Numbered from the stretch's first letter, positions 1 to 12,002 are shown. The stretch is DNA of 64,000 nucleotides from Buxus sempervirens (GCA_947561395.2 OX387193.1:35414255-35478254); one strand, 5' to 3'. Notes: generated from the letters alone by a model not told the origin. Made by a program: numbers and translations.

Positions 1-1484
1 AATGATCTTGAAGTGTGTGCATTCAATGCATGAAGATGCTTGCACAAAATTAAAGCCAAGGCTAGATGCTATTACCATTCAAAAGCCTATATCCAAAATT
101 TGGAAAATTACATCAAAAAGGGTGTGTGCATAGCCCTAAAAAGGTTGGTGCCCCGAGGGACACGACTCCTAGACACACTTGTGTATGGAAGCACATCCGA
201 GTCCCGGTCTGCTTTCTTTCATCTGTTCTTTCATCTGCCTTTGCCTTTAGGTGCCAGACCAAAAGAATTTACAACTTGCCAGCGAGGGCGAAAATTTACA
301 TGACATTCACAAAAAATCTGCAAAGGATTCATCCTCAGGGCTGTTGAGAGCCAAAAGGAAGGATGCAAATTTGCTTCAAGGCGGGTAAGCCAAATTCCTA
401 AATCTAGGGTTTAGTTCCCCTGCTTTGATCTGGCCTGCTTTCATCTGGTTGTCTGATTTAGCCGGCTTTCATCTGCTCAAAAGGCTGACCCAGACTCAGA
501 GTGCTTCCAACGGACTCAATGGGTCAAGGCCCACGGCTCGCAGGACTCCATGCATGGATCTGGGGTGGTTCCCGTGATCAAAGTTAGGTTAGCTTCCTAA
601 ATTAGGGCTAAGGCAACCCCTAATCTAGGGTTTACTCCATTTGATGCAAACAGCGGGGGTCGCTGCCCCTGATGGACTCTGGATTTTATTTTGATTTTTT
701 TTTCTTCTTATTTCATTATTCACACTATCTCACAATCCCAAAACGCGGTTCATTCAGAAGCGTTAGGTGGGGAAGGATACCCAGCCCGAGACATAAGCCT
801 ACAAGGGTCTGGACCAGTACTAGATCCTCGCGTGCCACGGCAAGAAACCTGTGGTGCTAATTGACTCCAGAAAACTGGGGGGATGGGTTTACCCTGCTTT
901 CCCCGGCAAGCCACGGGAGCGTAGGTGCTAATACCATCCCAAGAGTCAGTTCATAGGAATCAGAAGGGTAGGCTGCTAGAGAGATCTAGGTTTTGGAAAA
1001 GAAGATGCAATATCCGCACTCATTCATTCGGGGTCGGATCATCCACGCAGTCCCCCTCGTGTGTGTCACCCCACGCAATTTATCACAAAATTGAAAATTA
1101 AATCCATCCACGGTGTGGTGGTGTGCCCTTGTGTGCAGTTGGGCTGAGTGCTGTGTCTAATCGGGTGAGATTTGATTGGATTTTGTTGATAAAGGAATTT
1201 TTACCATCTCGTGTAGTAAGGTGCACAATTGGCACGCATTACGATGTTCCAGGAGAGTCCCCAGGTAAGTGGAGGGTCACAGGGAACCACTTAAATTCCA
1301 CTTGCCTTAGGCAATTATCTCGTCCTTGTGACATGACTCCCCAGAATACGCAGTTGCGTGTATTCCACGCCTTGCTAAGACAAGATAGAAAAAACCCTAA
1401 AATCGACTCAATCCCTCTTAGGTTGACTCATTCTAACCAAGGGTCCTATTGGGCTAAGAGGTCCCCAACGGAGTCGCCAGGCTG
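1..1484 (-). mobile_element. 5' internal (leader) part of a Tat/Ogre-like LTR retrotransposon, copy 1, partial
   Basis: This is the untranslated or leader region immediately inside the LTR at 1485-4482, read on the minus strand. Positions 1-660 and about 670-1484 are repeated with many substitutions at 5413-6044 and 9163-9997, so two copies of one element are present. No open reading frame in it resembles gag, pol or the extra ORF known in Ogre elements, and the longest frames have no recognisable motif. The element leaves the window at base 1, so its coding part is not visible. The assignment to the Tat/Ogre group rests on the long LTR and the primer-site motif only. Confidence 0.6.
1460..1479 (-). 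promoter_or_regulatory. Primer binding site-like motif of T element copy 1
   Basis: Read on the minus strand this begins TGGCGACTCCGTTGGGGAC and lies 5 nt inside the LTR end at 1485. The same motif with changes is at 9974-9992 next to the second copy. A TGGCGACTC start is common for primer sites of long-LTR Tat/Ogre/Retand elements. I recall a tRNA-Arg primer for Ogre, but I could not check the tRNA here. Confidence 0.6.
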
Positions 1485-2529
1485 TGTGCACCCGATTTTG
1501 GTCGCACGACGAGGCGCACGCAAAACGATGCGTGCCTCAGGATTTGTTTGGAGTCGCCACTGCCTGATGGGGTGCAGGCAGACACCTGGGTGCCTAAGTT
1601 CTTTTACTAAGGCTTGGTCTGCGGCTTGAGATTCTAAGTAGGTTCTCGGTTGCGGTCTGGGGAAGTCCGTAGACACCCCAGTCCACCCCGTCAAGTGACG
1701 GGTCCCATAAGTTTCCCTAGTTTGAGTCAACTTAGTTGATCTCTCACTCACCCAATTCCTATTCTAGCATGTGATTTGATTAAGTCTGGCGGGACCGCCG
1801 AAGTGGTGTGGGTCCCTTTACTTGGTTTTATCTTTCTTAGCTTAAAGTGGTGTGAGTCTGATTGGGCGGGCCCCGTTGGAAGGCCCGCGGATTCCTTGGT
1901 GGGCTTGGTTGAGCCCACGTGTCCCTGGGTGGGCCTCAGTCTAGCCTGAGAGGCCCTATGGGCTTCGATTCAAGTGAATTGATTTTATTTAACTTCTAAG
2001 TTTGATTAAATTTGATTTCCATGCAAAAGAAGAGTCTGGGTTGTTTGGTGGGCCCGTGAGTGGGCCACACAGTGGGTTGCCAAGTGATTTCAGATTATCT
2101 TGATTAGTCTTTGCAAAAATGGGCCAGGCATTGGGCTTGGGGCCCTTTACCCGGGCTTGGGCTGCCCAAGGCTTCTTGGGTTAGGGTTTTGACACCCTAA
2201 CCTTGGTTTAATGGGCTTAGTGGGCCCGACAGGCCCTGCCCGTGGTCTTGGCCAAACCACAACTTACTTTAATCATGCATGGCCTAATTAGGGCTTGGGT
2301 GGGCCTCAATTGGTCTGGCCCACTCAAATCTCTTATTTATCTTGTTTAGGCACAAGTGGGTTGGTCGGGCTTGGTGGGCCCCGTTGGAAGGCCCACCGGG
2401 AATCGATTTAGACCGGGTCAGTCCATGGCCCATTTTGGGTTTCCGGGTGACCCGGAGACCATTCTGGTTCATTCGGATTTGATCAAATAAACCAAGAAAT
2501 CACACAAGATCAGAAAAATGGCACAAAAT

Positions 2530-2665
2530 GAAGTCTGGCAGTGTAGCCGGCCTGAGGTGCCGGTTACACACAGGTCACTGTGTATCCGGCACCTTTAGCC
2601 GGCTACACGTAAGCTTGTGTTGATCCGGCCTGAGTTGCCGGATCAACACACAGAAGACTTTTTTC
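2530..2665. repeat. GC-rich block of TCCGGC/GCCGGA inverted words in T LTR
   Basis: Several short words such as gtatccggc, agccggctacac and gttgatccggc alternate with their reverse complements. One clean hairpin is gttgatccggc (from 2619) facing gccggatcaac. The block lies on the 3' side of the minus-strand LTR. A second block with the same words is at 3690-3930 in the same LTR. Confidence 0.7.
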
Positions 2666-3668
2666 GGATTTTTTGCACTGGGGTTGGGTTTTTAATCCTC
2701 CCAGGGTGTTCCAGAGGTGTTGTGGGCTCCTGTGTGAGCCCACATTGGTTCTGGGAGTGGGTAATCTCCCCCGCTATGGCTTCTTTTTGGGGGTCTTAAA
2801 GTCAAAGCCAAAGAGGATGGCTGAGGATCCAATTCCTCTCCCCTTTAGACCAAACTTAGCAAATGGGCAGGGACTTAAGTGTCCCTGCTTTGGTTTCTTC
2901 TCACTCTCCCAATTATAGCAATCATCAAACAGAACTAAATAACATGGAGATCATCTACTATACTCAGGTGCAAGAAAGTAAAGAACCAAATGCCTCAAGT
3001 AATACTCATACCACAGTCATGCAAGACCGAATCACACATCTTACTAGAAAGTGTCTAAAGAAAGGACTAGGGGGGATTAGATTGGGATACAGTAGAAGAG
3101 CATGCTGAAGGGAACAAGCTCCCCCATAAATAATCGAGATAAAGCTCAAAACAGCACGTTAGAAGATATAAAAACATGCAGAAATAAGACTCTCATGCTC
3201 CTATGAAAACAAACGTGGACCCCTTTACCTTGGGAGACTTTCTTATGGCATGAGAAAGAGAGGAAAATAGCCAAAATACATGCTAGAAAGGTGTTACAGC
3301 AAGGGATGAACAAACACTTTCATATTGGCTCAAAACATGCTAGCTTTCATATATGTTAAATAAAATACAGCAAGGAGATATACCTTAGGGTCAAAACCCT
3401 GGAAGGAGACGTGTGGAGGCTCCTTTCGAGCTCAAATAGTGGCTGGAGCACTCCTCCTCAACACCAACAGCAGCCTCTTCTCCTTCTTCAACTTCTTGAG
3501 TGAGGGGAAGAAGAGAATGGGGAAGGGTAATATGGTCAAGCAAGGAGGTTCTTGGGTTTGGGGTGCAAGGAGGGGTTAAAGTGGGAGATTTCGGACCAGG
3601 TGTAGTGGGGGAGAAGAGATGGAAACAGCCAAAAGAAAGCACACCCCGGATATGAGCTGCTGGTTTGC

Positions 3669-3676
3669 TATTTATA
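3669..3676 (-). promoter_or_regulatory. Putative TATA box of T LTR copy 1
   Basis: TATAAATA on the minus strand, about 810 bp into the LTR. The solo T LTRs have TATA boxes at 26983-26989 (minus) and 46250-46256 (plus), so the position within the LTR is similar. Confidence 0.5.
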
Positions 3677-3689
3677 GACACATTAATGT

Positions 3690-3930
3690 ATCCGGCAACT
3701 CAGGCCGGATACACTGAGGCTTATTCATATCCGGTCTTCATGACCGGATACACAGAGCTTTCTTTATATCCGGCACTTAATTCCGGATACAAACATAATC
3801 ATTTCAAAATTTAATGTCGCCGCGAATCTGTCGGGCGATCTTGCGCGAGAAAATCTCTGTATCAGGTCTTCAAGTCCGGTCATGAAGGGGAGCTAGTGTA
3901 TCCGGCACATGTGGCCGGATACAAATCGAA
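3690..3930. repeat. Second GC-rich inverted-word block in T LTR copy 1
   Basis: Repeated tatccggc and gccggataca words in both orientations, for example gtgtatccggcac followed by gtggccggataca near 3896-3921. It lies just upstream of the putative TATA box (read on minus), unlike the block at 2530-2665. Confidence 0.65.
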
Positions 3931-4482
3931 AAATTACGGATTTGCCCTTCGACTTGACCGATTCGATTGATTCGACCGATTTGACCCTTTTGGATATCTA
4001 CAGATCGCCCATACGAATTTTTTATATTTAAGATTTAGTCCCTGAGATATTTTTCTGCGTTGGTCGCCACGTGCGCAGTTCTTGCGCCACGTGTGCAGTT
4101 TCTGGCTTTGCTGCCCGGAAACTTCGACAGATCATATCTCTTTCATCCGAACTCCGATTTGAGCAAACTCAATTGCGTTGAACTCATATCGGAGCCCTCT
4201 ATTTAATGACATAGGGCTAAACACTTGGCACGGGTTTTGAGGAAAAGTCAACTTTCGGCTCTCCCTCAAGTTTGACCGGCCCACAGAACCCTCATCCGGA
4301 CTCCGATTCCTGCAAACTCAGTTGCGTTGGACTCGTGTCGGGATTCCCTATCCACTGAGATAGAGCAAGGCGGCCAATTATCCTTTGATCAAAAGGTCAA
4401 ATTTCAACCCCTTAGGGTTTGACTTTCTATTTAGGGTTTGCATTTTCGGCTCTTTCGGGAGCGCAAAAATGAGGTGCTTACA

Positions 4483-6044
4483 TCTGGCATTTGAATTTCC
4501 AGGGCTCGCATCATGGCTGCTTGTTGGTTTAGATCTATTATGATTAGCTGCTCTTCAGTTATTGGCTGTGATGATGATGAAGTTGGAGCCTCAGAGGAAT
4601 TCATTGCAGTCCTTTCTTAATGCGAATGTAGTGTTATGAATGGTGCTTTCAATTTAAAATATCGTACCTGTTTATCAAGGATCTCGATCAGTTCCTCTTT
4701 TTTAATCCAAAATAAGGTGTCGTGTGTGTCGAGATTATTACACCGTGAGTGTTGCTCTTGTGCCGTGATTGGCAAAAACAAAAACAAGGTGGTTTATGCA
4801 TGAAAATCGCGACTTGACAAAACAAAATTGTGATGAGTGTGTGACAGTGCCCCAGTAATCGAAAAACTCTTAGGATTCATGAAGTTTAAAACCTTGCAAT
4901 ATGATCTTTCAGAGATTTGAAACTCCAGAGACCATGCCGTGTTGGACGGTTTTCAAGAATTGTACAACACATGTTTTACGAGCGGAAATCATGTTGCGAT
5001 GATTAAACCTCAAAATCTAACGCCTTGATTGGTGCAAATTCCTTTGAAATCATGCAATGGTAAAAATCAAGAAACGCATCCTGGACAGCCCGCATCGTGC
5101 CATGAATGGCATGGAGAATGTACTTCACAAGATGGGCAATTTGATTTACGTCTATATGGCTAGCTCAATATAACCACAGATGACGGTTTATTGCTTGTCG
5201 CAAGAGACGACATTAATGTACGTTGTGAAAGACGATTCAATGTAGTCTTGAAGGCCACTTTATTGTGTGCTTTGAAAAATCAACTTTGATGTACAACCCG
5301 GAAGGTGGCTTGATGTACGCCTAAAGGCGACTTGATGTACGCCCAGAGGCAATTTTGGTTTTGGAAATTCTTTTGTGCTTCTTTGAAAATGGTTTTATCA
5401 AACATGTTTGTGCAAATGATCTCGAAGTGCGTGCACTTAATGCATGAACATGCATATACACAACTAAAGTGAAGGTTAAGTACCATTACCATCCCGAGAG
5501 CTTATATTAACAAACAAATATCAAAAACACCCACAAGGCACGACTCCCAGACATACTTGTGTAAGGAAGCATATCCAAGTCCTAATCAGCCTTTTATCTT
5601 TCATCTACTCTTTCATTTGCTTTAGGTGTTGGACCACGGCAAAACTTACAACTTGCCAGCGAGGGCGAAATTTACATGACATTTATAAAAAATCTGAAAA
5701 TAATTCATCTTTAGAGCTGTTAGGAGCCCAAAAGAATGATATAAGTTGCTTTAGAGGCAGGTGTGCTAAATTCCTAGATTTAGGGTTTTCTGCCCCTGTT
5801 CTGATCTGGCCTACTTCTGTCTGACTGTCTGATCTAGCTGGCTTTCATCAGCTCAAAAAGGCCGAACTGGACTTAGGGCGCTTCCAGTGGACTCAATGGG
5901 TCAAGGCCCACGGCTCACGGGATTCAAATGCATGGATCTAGGTGGCACCCCTGATCAAGATTGGGTTGGCTTCCTAAATTAGGGCTAAGACAACCCATGG
6001 TCTAGGGCTCACTCACTTTTGATGCAAAAGAGGATGGGGGTTGC
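4483..6044 (-). mobile_element. Internal region of a second T element (copy 2), left part
   Basis: From 5413 to 6044 this matches bases 1-660 of the window (leader of copy 1), so it is the leader of a second copy. It is broken at 6044 by a solo K LTR and resumes at 9163. The stretch 4483-5412 shows no recognisable coding motif. By position it is probably more internal sequence of copy 2, into which copy 1 inserted, but I have no match to prove that. Confidence 0.5.
5190..5355. repeat. Short degenerate tandem repeat in T leader
   Basis: The phrase cttgatgtacgcc recurs with spacing near 30 bp (about 5310-5343), and related forms (cattaatgtacg, ttcaatgtagtc, tttgatgtacaac) occur upstream from 5210. 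Copy number is about five and the units are diverged. Confidence 0.5.
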
Positions 6045-6490
6045 TGTAAAATCCCAAATTTTTAATAACATTAAAAATATTAGATTTTGTTGTTAATTAG
6101 TTTAATTAATGGAAAATCTTAGAAATAGAGAAAAGGGAATTATTTAAAATATATATATAATAAACTAAGTAATATAGGAGAAATTATTAAAAAGGGCAAA
6201 TCCGTTAATTTAGTTTCATTAGTGGGGTTGGTGGTTTGGTATTGTAGCAAGCAAGGGTAAATTGGGGATTTTACAAATTAAGTGAGGAAGGAGTAAATAT
6301 AAGTGAGTATTATAATACTGGTCTATAGAATTTATTAGCAATGTGTTTTAAGAACTATTTTTATTTAGTAAGGAGCTAATATAGGTGATTATGTAGAGAA
6401 TAGTTTCATTAGATCAAACGGCTGGGAGGCTGCGCATGTAGGGAGATGTGTGGGTGAGCATGCATCGAATCATGAGTTGGGTAGGGTGAG

Positions 6491-6775
6491 TATAAATACT
6501 CAAGGTATTCGGTGCGTAGAATTTTCGCATACTTTGAGTTCGAAGAAAACTGCGGCTGGAGTTCTAGGGTTTTGGAGAGGAGCAGGCGTGAGGTTTCCTG
6601 TCGATCGAAGTGTTCAGGATCAGAGGTTCGGTCGATTTGTCTGTGAGATCAGATCTGGAACTTTTGGGATCGGAGGTGAGCGGCAGAGATTTTGGAGTGA
6701 GAATCGTTGCCGTTGGTGCTCAGTTGAAGCCTTGGAGTTGTTGAGCTTGGGGGTATTCGAATCAGGTGAGTAGCA
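6491..6775 (+). promoter_or_regulatory. TATA box and splice-donor-like site of K LTR 6045-9157
   Basis: TATAAATA at 6491 is followed 275 bp later by CAG|GTGAGTAGCA, with GT at 6766-6767. The TATA box, the donor and their order recur in other K LTRs. A 107-codon frame from 6450 to 6773 covers most of this leader but is not matched by an equivalent frame in the sister copies, so I do not call it a gene. Confidence 0.55.
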
Positions 6776-7039
6776 CTGATTTTCCTCCGTTTGATTGAAG
6801 TGAATGCATGAGTTTAGATGAGAGTGGAGGTTGCTTGTATTATTATTGACTGCATATTGTTTTACAATGATTTTGGGGGTGAGAAACATGATCCTTATAG
6901 AATTAATTTTGATGTGGTTTTAAATGAATGTTAGAGATGTATGGAGTATAGATTCTCTGTTGTGGAAGGTTAATTTCTGGACAGTCATGGCTGGATTGAA
7001 GTTACAGTGACTAAAAATGGTTACCGAGAAAATCAGGTA

Positions 7040-7150
7040 GCATCCACTGGGCTGCCGCCCACTATTTTACCTTGGTGGCAGCTTGGCGCATAGGAAGATG
7101 TGGATGCGCCAACCTCGCGCCAACTATCCTGAGGTTAGCGCACCCACCCA
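7040..7150. repeat. GC-rich inverted-word block in K LTR
   Basis: ggcagcttggcgcat, gcgccaacctcgcgcc and gaggttagcgcac form a compact GC-rich stretch inside AT-rich DNA. The equivalent block in the sister LTR is at 31735-31870. Confidence 0.65.
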
Positions 7151-7343
7151 AATGTTTACCTTAAGTGCGGCTAATTGTATACAACCAAAATTTGATGGTT
7201 TTACATCATAAAAACTAACCTATGGAAACTAACTTAGTGTTATTGAAATGTTAGGATGCTTATTAGTTTATGAATTTGTATAAACCTAGGTGTAGATGGA
7301 TCAAATGAGTTTGAATTGTTGAAAACAGCCCCTTAATTACATG

Positions 7344-7402
7344 AAAGACATTTAAGTAAATGTCCTGTGTATTTATTGCTCCATTTACTTAAGTCTTTAC
7401 AT
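7344..7402. repeat. Conserved hairpin (aagacatttaagtaaatg arms)
   Basis: Left arm aagacatttaagtaaatg and right arm catttacttaagtcttta are reverse complements apart from a 2-nt bulge, with a loop of about 22 nt. LTR 51222-55609 keeps the same hairpin at about 53003-53070 although it belongs to another subgroup. 37503-41629 and 30562-33615 keep only one arm. Confidence 0.7.
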
Positions 7403-8359
7403 ATAAATAAGGTTTTACCCCCTCCCTCCATTTGGAACCAATAAAAATACTTCCAAGGTCCAATTCCCAGCCAATAAAAAGTCAACTTTCCAGTTCATGC
7501 CTAAATTTCCAATTTTCCCGGTTTTTATCAAAAGTCCCGGTTTGGGTTTGATACCCAGATGAGTGAGTCAGAAGCCCATAAAATTCTAGGAGATGTGTTT
7601 ACCCTTCAATAGACTACAACCAAAATTTGAGCCCGAAACTCCTTGTAGATTTGTCTAGAAACATTATATACCAAAAGTCAATGTTTTTAACCAGACTTAG
7701 AATATTTTGAGGTCCAAAACTTTTTGTCTCGGAATTGATTGATTTTTGGTATGGAGACCTTATAGGGGATCCTAAGACTATTCTACTCATCCAAAATGTT
7801 TTTCTGAGGTTTTTATAACATTCGTTTTGATTGATTTGGATTATGAAAGCGAAATTGAGAATCTAGGAGCTATTTTGCTGATTTATGTTTAATCGAAGTT
7901 TGGATGCTGTAATCGTTTCTATATAATGTGCTTTCTTCTGAAAAGTTAGTTTTGAAACCATATTTGTTTTGCTGAAATACATCTACACTATTATGCTAGT
8001 TCATCTTGGAATGCACGGTGCACTTAAGGAATGGTTTACATGAATATTGTTTTATATCGGTGGCCGGTTTAGAATCATATCTTATTCTGTTTTGGGAAAT
8101 TATTTGAATATTTACTTTGAGTACTCCATGAGGGAGTAAGCTGGTCCTGAGTGACCCATGATAATCAGCTGTTGTGATAGATTGTCGTTATGTTTTATGT
8201 TGGATTTGCATGTTATCTTCTCGGTTAAGTTAAAATGCTGTTTCGAGATTGTTACTGGTTTAGCTTGTCCTAGATCCAGAGTCTAAGCTTAGTCATGTAA
8301 TGTATTTGCTTTATTGGTGTAATGGCATTGCCATGGAGTGTTGCCACGACCAGTGTAGA

Positions 8360-8485
8360 GCAGCCAGAACCCTGAGTAGGCCTGGTTGTCAATGCCAAAA
8401 CCCGGTGAGTAGGCCGGCATTGGATGACGAAACCCTGAGTAGGCCGTCATTTCAAAGTGTCCGAAACCCTGAGTAGGCCGGAACT
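8360..8485 (+). repeat. Fourfold aaaccctgagtaggcc word cluster in K LTR
   Basis: Four near-copies of aaccctgagtaggcc are separated by short words (tggttgtcaatg, ggcattggatgacg, gtcatttcaaagtg). The same cluster occurs at 32960-33080, 15725-15835 (reverse), 24105-24200 (reverse), and split at 51165-51221 and 55610-55680. Confidence 0.7.
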
Positions 8486-8910
8486 GTGTACATGGAGGTG
8501 TGGATGTCGTTCTGGCATGTTGATTAACCAATATAAGCAACTACATGACATTGACCAATGTTGGTATTTGATTTTGTTTGATGTGATATGTTTTATTCGC
8601 TACTCTATTGGTGCGGAGTGGCCCATGATAAACACTCTAGTATTTCGAAACGCTGAGTTATTTGAAATTATGATTTCATCGATGTATGGTTACCTGGTTA
8701 TACGTGATTTCATGGATACATTTGAGATTTGACACCGATGTTATTAATTGGGGTTATATGATGGATTTCTACGTTTATATCGATTTGACTGCTGGAATGT
8801 TGTTGTATTACTCGAATTATATGTGTTATCATCACCGTGTATGTTTTGTAACCGTGGCATGTTTTAGGACTGAACTAAATGTATTTGTGCATGCAGGTGC
8901 TGCTCACTGG

Positions 8911-8952
8911 GATATTTGTATCTCATTCCGTATTGTTTTGTTTTGTTTTCAG
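8911..8952 (+). promoter_or_regulatory. Conserved hairpin and splice-acceptor-like site near the LTR 3' end
   Basis: gatatttgtatctc (a gagata/tatctc-type hairpin) is followed by a T-rich run and TTTTCAG|CTGCTCC with AG at 8951-8952. The same pair is at 33366-33410 and, with the GAGA hairpin, at 55923-55960. The order is as expected for an intron end, but splicing is an inference. Confidence 0.45.
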
Positions 8953-9162
8953 CTGCTCCTGGAGAGGATGATACTTGCGGGTAGTTACTTAGTCATGTGA
9001 GTTTATTTCAGTTTGGGATTATTTTAGCGCACTCTGTTATATAGTTATTGTTATATTCATGTTTTTCCTTCACTCTGATATTGCGGTCCTATGTTACATG
9101 CTAACCTCTGGAAACGTGTTACGGTTTAACTACGTAACTCGGATCTGGGGCGTTATAGTTGC

Positions 9163-9997
9163 TACCCTGATGGACTCTTGGGTTTTAAGTTGATTTTATT
9201 CTTTTTACTTTCATCAATCGCATTGCATCCACAGTACATTCACAAGATGAGGTTTATTAGAAGCAATAGGTGGGGAAGGACACCATGTCTGAGGCATCCG
9301 CTTACAAGGGTCTGAGCCAAGTACTAGACCCTCGTGTACCACGGCAAGAAACCAGTGGTGCTAAGGAATCCAAAAACCTGGGGAGATGGGTTTACCCTAC
9401 TTTCCCTGGCAAGCCACGGAAGCGTAGGGCTAATACCATCCCAAAAATAAGTTCATTGAAACAGAAGGGTGGCTGTTAAAGAGGTCAAGGTTTTGGTAAA
9501 GAAGATGCATCATTCCACAAATCCATTCACAAGTACATTCAGGTCGGATCATTCACAGAGTCTCCCTCATGTGTGTCACCCCACGCATTTTACGAAGACT
9601 GAAAAGAAATCTATCCATGGTGTGGTGGGTACCCATGTGTATAGTGGGGCTAAGTGCTGTGTCTAATCCGGTGAGTTTTGTTTGGATATTTGATTGGTAA
9701 AAGGTTCCTTGCTGCCTATTTTGTAGTGAAATGCAGAATTGGCACACAATACAATGTTCCGGGAGAATCCCCAGGTAAGTGGAAGGGACTCAGGGATCCC
9801 ACTTAAACTCCACTTACCTTAGGCAATTATCTCGTCCATTTGACAAGATTCCCCAGAACACGCAGTTGCACGTATTCTACGTTTCACTAAGGTCAGGCAG
9901 TAAGGTTTCCCTTTGAACCAGTCTATATCCCTTAAGTTGACTCTTTCTAAACAAGGTCTGACTGGGTCGAGAATTCCCCAGCGGAGTCGCCAAGCTG
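9163..9997 (-). mobile_element. Internal region of T copy 2, right part, with primer site
   Basis: This continues the T leader after the solo LTR and matches about 670-1484 of copy 1. The primer-site motif lies at 9974-9992 (minus strand) next to the LTR edge at 9998. No coding sequence is seen. Confidence 0.6.
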
Positions 9998-11995
9998 TGT
10001 GCATGTGATCTTGCACGACGAGGCGCATGAAAATGCGTGCATCGGGAATATCGAAGTCGCCACCGCCTGATGGGGTGCAGGCGGACACATGGGTGCCTAA
10101 GTTTGTCTAATTTGATGGTTTGCGGCTTTTTAGAGATTCTGGCTAAGTTCTCTGTTACGGTCCGAGGAAGTCCGAAGACACCCCAGTCAGCCCCGTCGGT
10201 TGACGGGTCCCTTGAGTCTCCCTAGTTTCTAGTCAACTTTAACTCACCCTTTATTCCTAAGCCAATATGCACACTTTTGTTTGAGTCTGGGTGGGGACCA
10301 CAAAAGTGGTGTGGGTCCCCTTTTTATTTGATCTTATCTTGATTTAATTAAGTGATTTGGGTCAGATTCGGTGGGCCCCGTTGGAAGACCCACGGATTCC
10401 CTGGTGGGCTAAGCTCAGCCCACATATCCCCTAATGGGCCTAAGTCTAATCTTGAGAGACCCTTTGGGCTTTGGTTAGTTTGATTAATTTTAATTAGGGT
10501 TTAATTGAGGAATTAAATTTTATTCAAAGTGGGTCTGGATGATTTGTAGGCCCATTGGGTAAGCCTTACAAAGGTTGCCAAACAGCTTGATTTATTTTAT
10601 TTTAATTTGTTTCCAAAATGGGCTGGGCATTGGGCTTGGGGCTTGTAGCCTAGACTTGGGCTTGAAAGCCCAAAGCTTTCTGGACCAGGGTTTTGGACCC
10701 TTTCTTATTTGGTTAATGGGCTTGACGGGCCTGGTAGGCCTTGGCCGACAGTCTCGGCCAAAACAATCCTAGTCTAAGCCTGCATGATGTAAATTGGGCT
10801 CTTGATGGGGCTTCCAACTGGGCCCACCAAGCCCAACAAACACACTTGAATGTAAATAAGCAAGCTAACTTAACCAAGTGGGCCAAACCTGTTGAGGCCC
10901 ACCAAGAGCCCAATTTACATTATGCAGGCTTAGACTATGGTTGGTTTGGCCGAGACTATGGGCCAGGGCCTACCGGGCCTGTCAAGCCCGTTAACCAAAT
11001 AAGAAAGGGTCCAAAACCCTGGTCGAGAAAGCTTTGGGCTTTCAAGCCCAAGTCTAGGCTAAACCAATCCTAGTCTAAGCCTGCATGATGTAAATTGGGC
11101 TCTTGATGGCCCTCAACAGGTTTGGCCCACTTGGTTAAGTTAGCTTGCTTATTTACATTCAAGTGTGTTTGTTGGGCTTGGTGGGCCCAGTTGGAAGCCC
11201 CATCAAGAGCCCAATTTACATCATGCAGGCTTAGACTAGGATTGTTTTGGCCGAGACTGTTAGCCAAGGCCTACCGGGCCCGTTAACCAAATAAGAAAGG
11301 GTCCAAAACCCTGGTCCAGAAAGCTTTGGGCTTTCAAGCCCAAGTCTAGGCTACAAGCCCCAAGCCCAATGCCCAGCCCATTTTGGAAACAAATTAAAAT
11401 AAAATAAACCAAGCTGTTTGGCAACCTTTGTAAGGCCTACCCAATGGGCCTACAAATCATCCAGACCCACTTTGAATAAAATTTAATTCCTCAATTAAAC
11501 CCTAATTAAAATTAATCAAACTGACCAAAGCCCAAAGGGCTTCTCAGGATTAGACTAAGGCCCATCAGGGGATATGTGGGTTGAGCTTAGCCCACCAGGG
11601 AATCCATGGGACTTCCAACAGGGCCCACCCAATCCGACCCAGATCACCTAATTAAATCAAGATAAGATCAAATAAAAAGGGGACCCACACCACTTTGGTG
11701 GTCCCCACCCAGACTCAAACAAAAATGTGCATGTTGGCTTTAGGAATAAAGGGTAAGTTAGAGTTGATTCGAAACTAGGGAGACCCGAGGGACTCGTCAG
11801 CCGACGGGGCTGACTGGGGTATCTTCAGACTTCCCCGGACTGTAACCGAGAACTTAGCCGGAATCTCTAAAAAGCCGTAGACTATCAAATTAGACAAACT
11901 TAAGCACCCAGGTGTCCCCCTGCACCCCATCAGGCGGTGGTGACTCCGATATTCCCAAGGCACGCATTTTCATGCACCTCGTCGTGCGAGATCAC
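9998..11995. repeat. 2-kb imperfect palindrome built from the T LTR
   Basis: The first 740 bp (10005-10764) are the 3' part of the T copy 2 LTR, and the last 750 bp (to 11995) are their reverse complement at roughly 95% identity by eye. The centre is near 11000. The core has two smaller modules: a 45-bp word M (10765-10809, 11066-11111) and its complement (10901-10940, 11200-11244) enclose a roughly 90-bp spacer that is in opposite orientation in the two modules. Between them (10941-11065) lies a partial third copy of the arm end. Only about 760 bp of the roughly 3-kb LTR are in each arm. The right arm ends at 11995 where reverse-transcriptase sequence of the gypsy element begins. Confidence 0.8.
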
Positions 11996-12002
11996 TTGGG
12001 CA

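Larger units (their letters stand above)
1485..4482 (-). mobile_element. LTR of Tat/Ogre-like element (family T), copy 1, 5' LTR
   Basis: The LTR is 2,998 bp. On the minus strand it starts TGTAAGCACCTCATTTTTG (at 4482) and ends with TGCACA (at 1485), followed by the primer-site motif. Both edges agree with solo copy 24612-27934, whose ends are fixed by a TSD. It contains a TATA box on the minus strand at 3669-3676, two blocks of TCCGGC inverted words (2530-2665 and 3690-3930) and two units of a roughly 148-bp tandem repeat beginning at 4144 and 4293. The base composition around 1800-2460 is rich in GGGCC/GGCCC words. No coding potential is seen. The possible 3' flank TSD is tctgg at 4483-4487; its partner lies outside the window. 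Confidence 0.75.
6045..9157 (+). mobile_element. Solo LTR, Ty3/gypsy Tekay-like family K (subgroup I)
   Basis: This is a 3,113-bp insertion with the TSD gttgc at 6040-6044 and 9158-9162. It starts TGTAAAATCCC and ends GGGGCGTTATA, where the usual terminal CA has become TA. It interrupts the T leader: the sequence resumes after the TSD exactly where copy 1 continues near base 666. There is no internal region, primer site or polypurine tract, so it is a solo LTR. It contains a TATA box (6491), a donor-like site (6766), a GC-rich word block (7040-7150), a hairpin (7344-7402), repeated gagtaggcc words (8360-8485) and an acceptor-like site (8951-8952). Its closest relative in the window is 30562-33615. 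Confidence 0.9.

Noticed and set aside
1123-1629. 168-codon plus-strand frame
   Set aside because: It runs antisense across the T leader, primer site and LTR end. The matching stretch in copy 2 does not keep the frame.
6450-6773. 107-codon frame ending at the donor-like site
   Set aside because: It begins upstream of the TATA box and the sister LTR at 30562-33615 has no equal frame, so it is probably chance.
10741-11267. Two similar frames (110 aa plus, 65 aa minus) with nearly the same protein text
   Set aside because: They are the same DNA word read on opposite strands of the palindrome (M-spacer-M' modules). No known motif, so a product of the inverted duplication.
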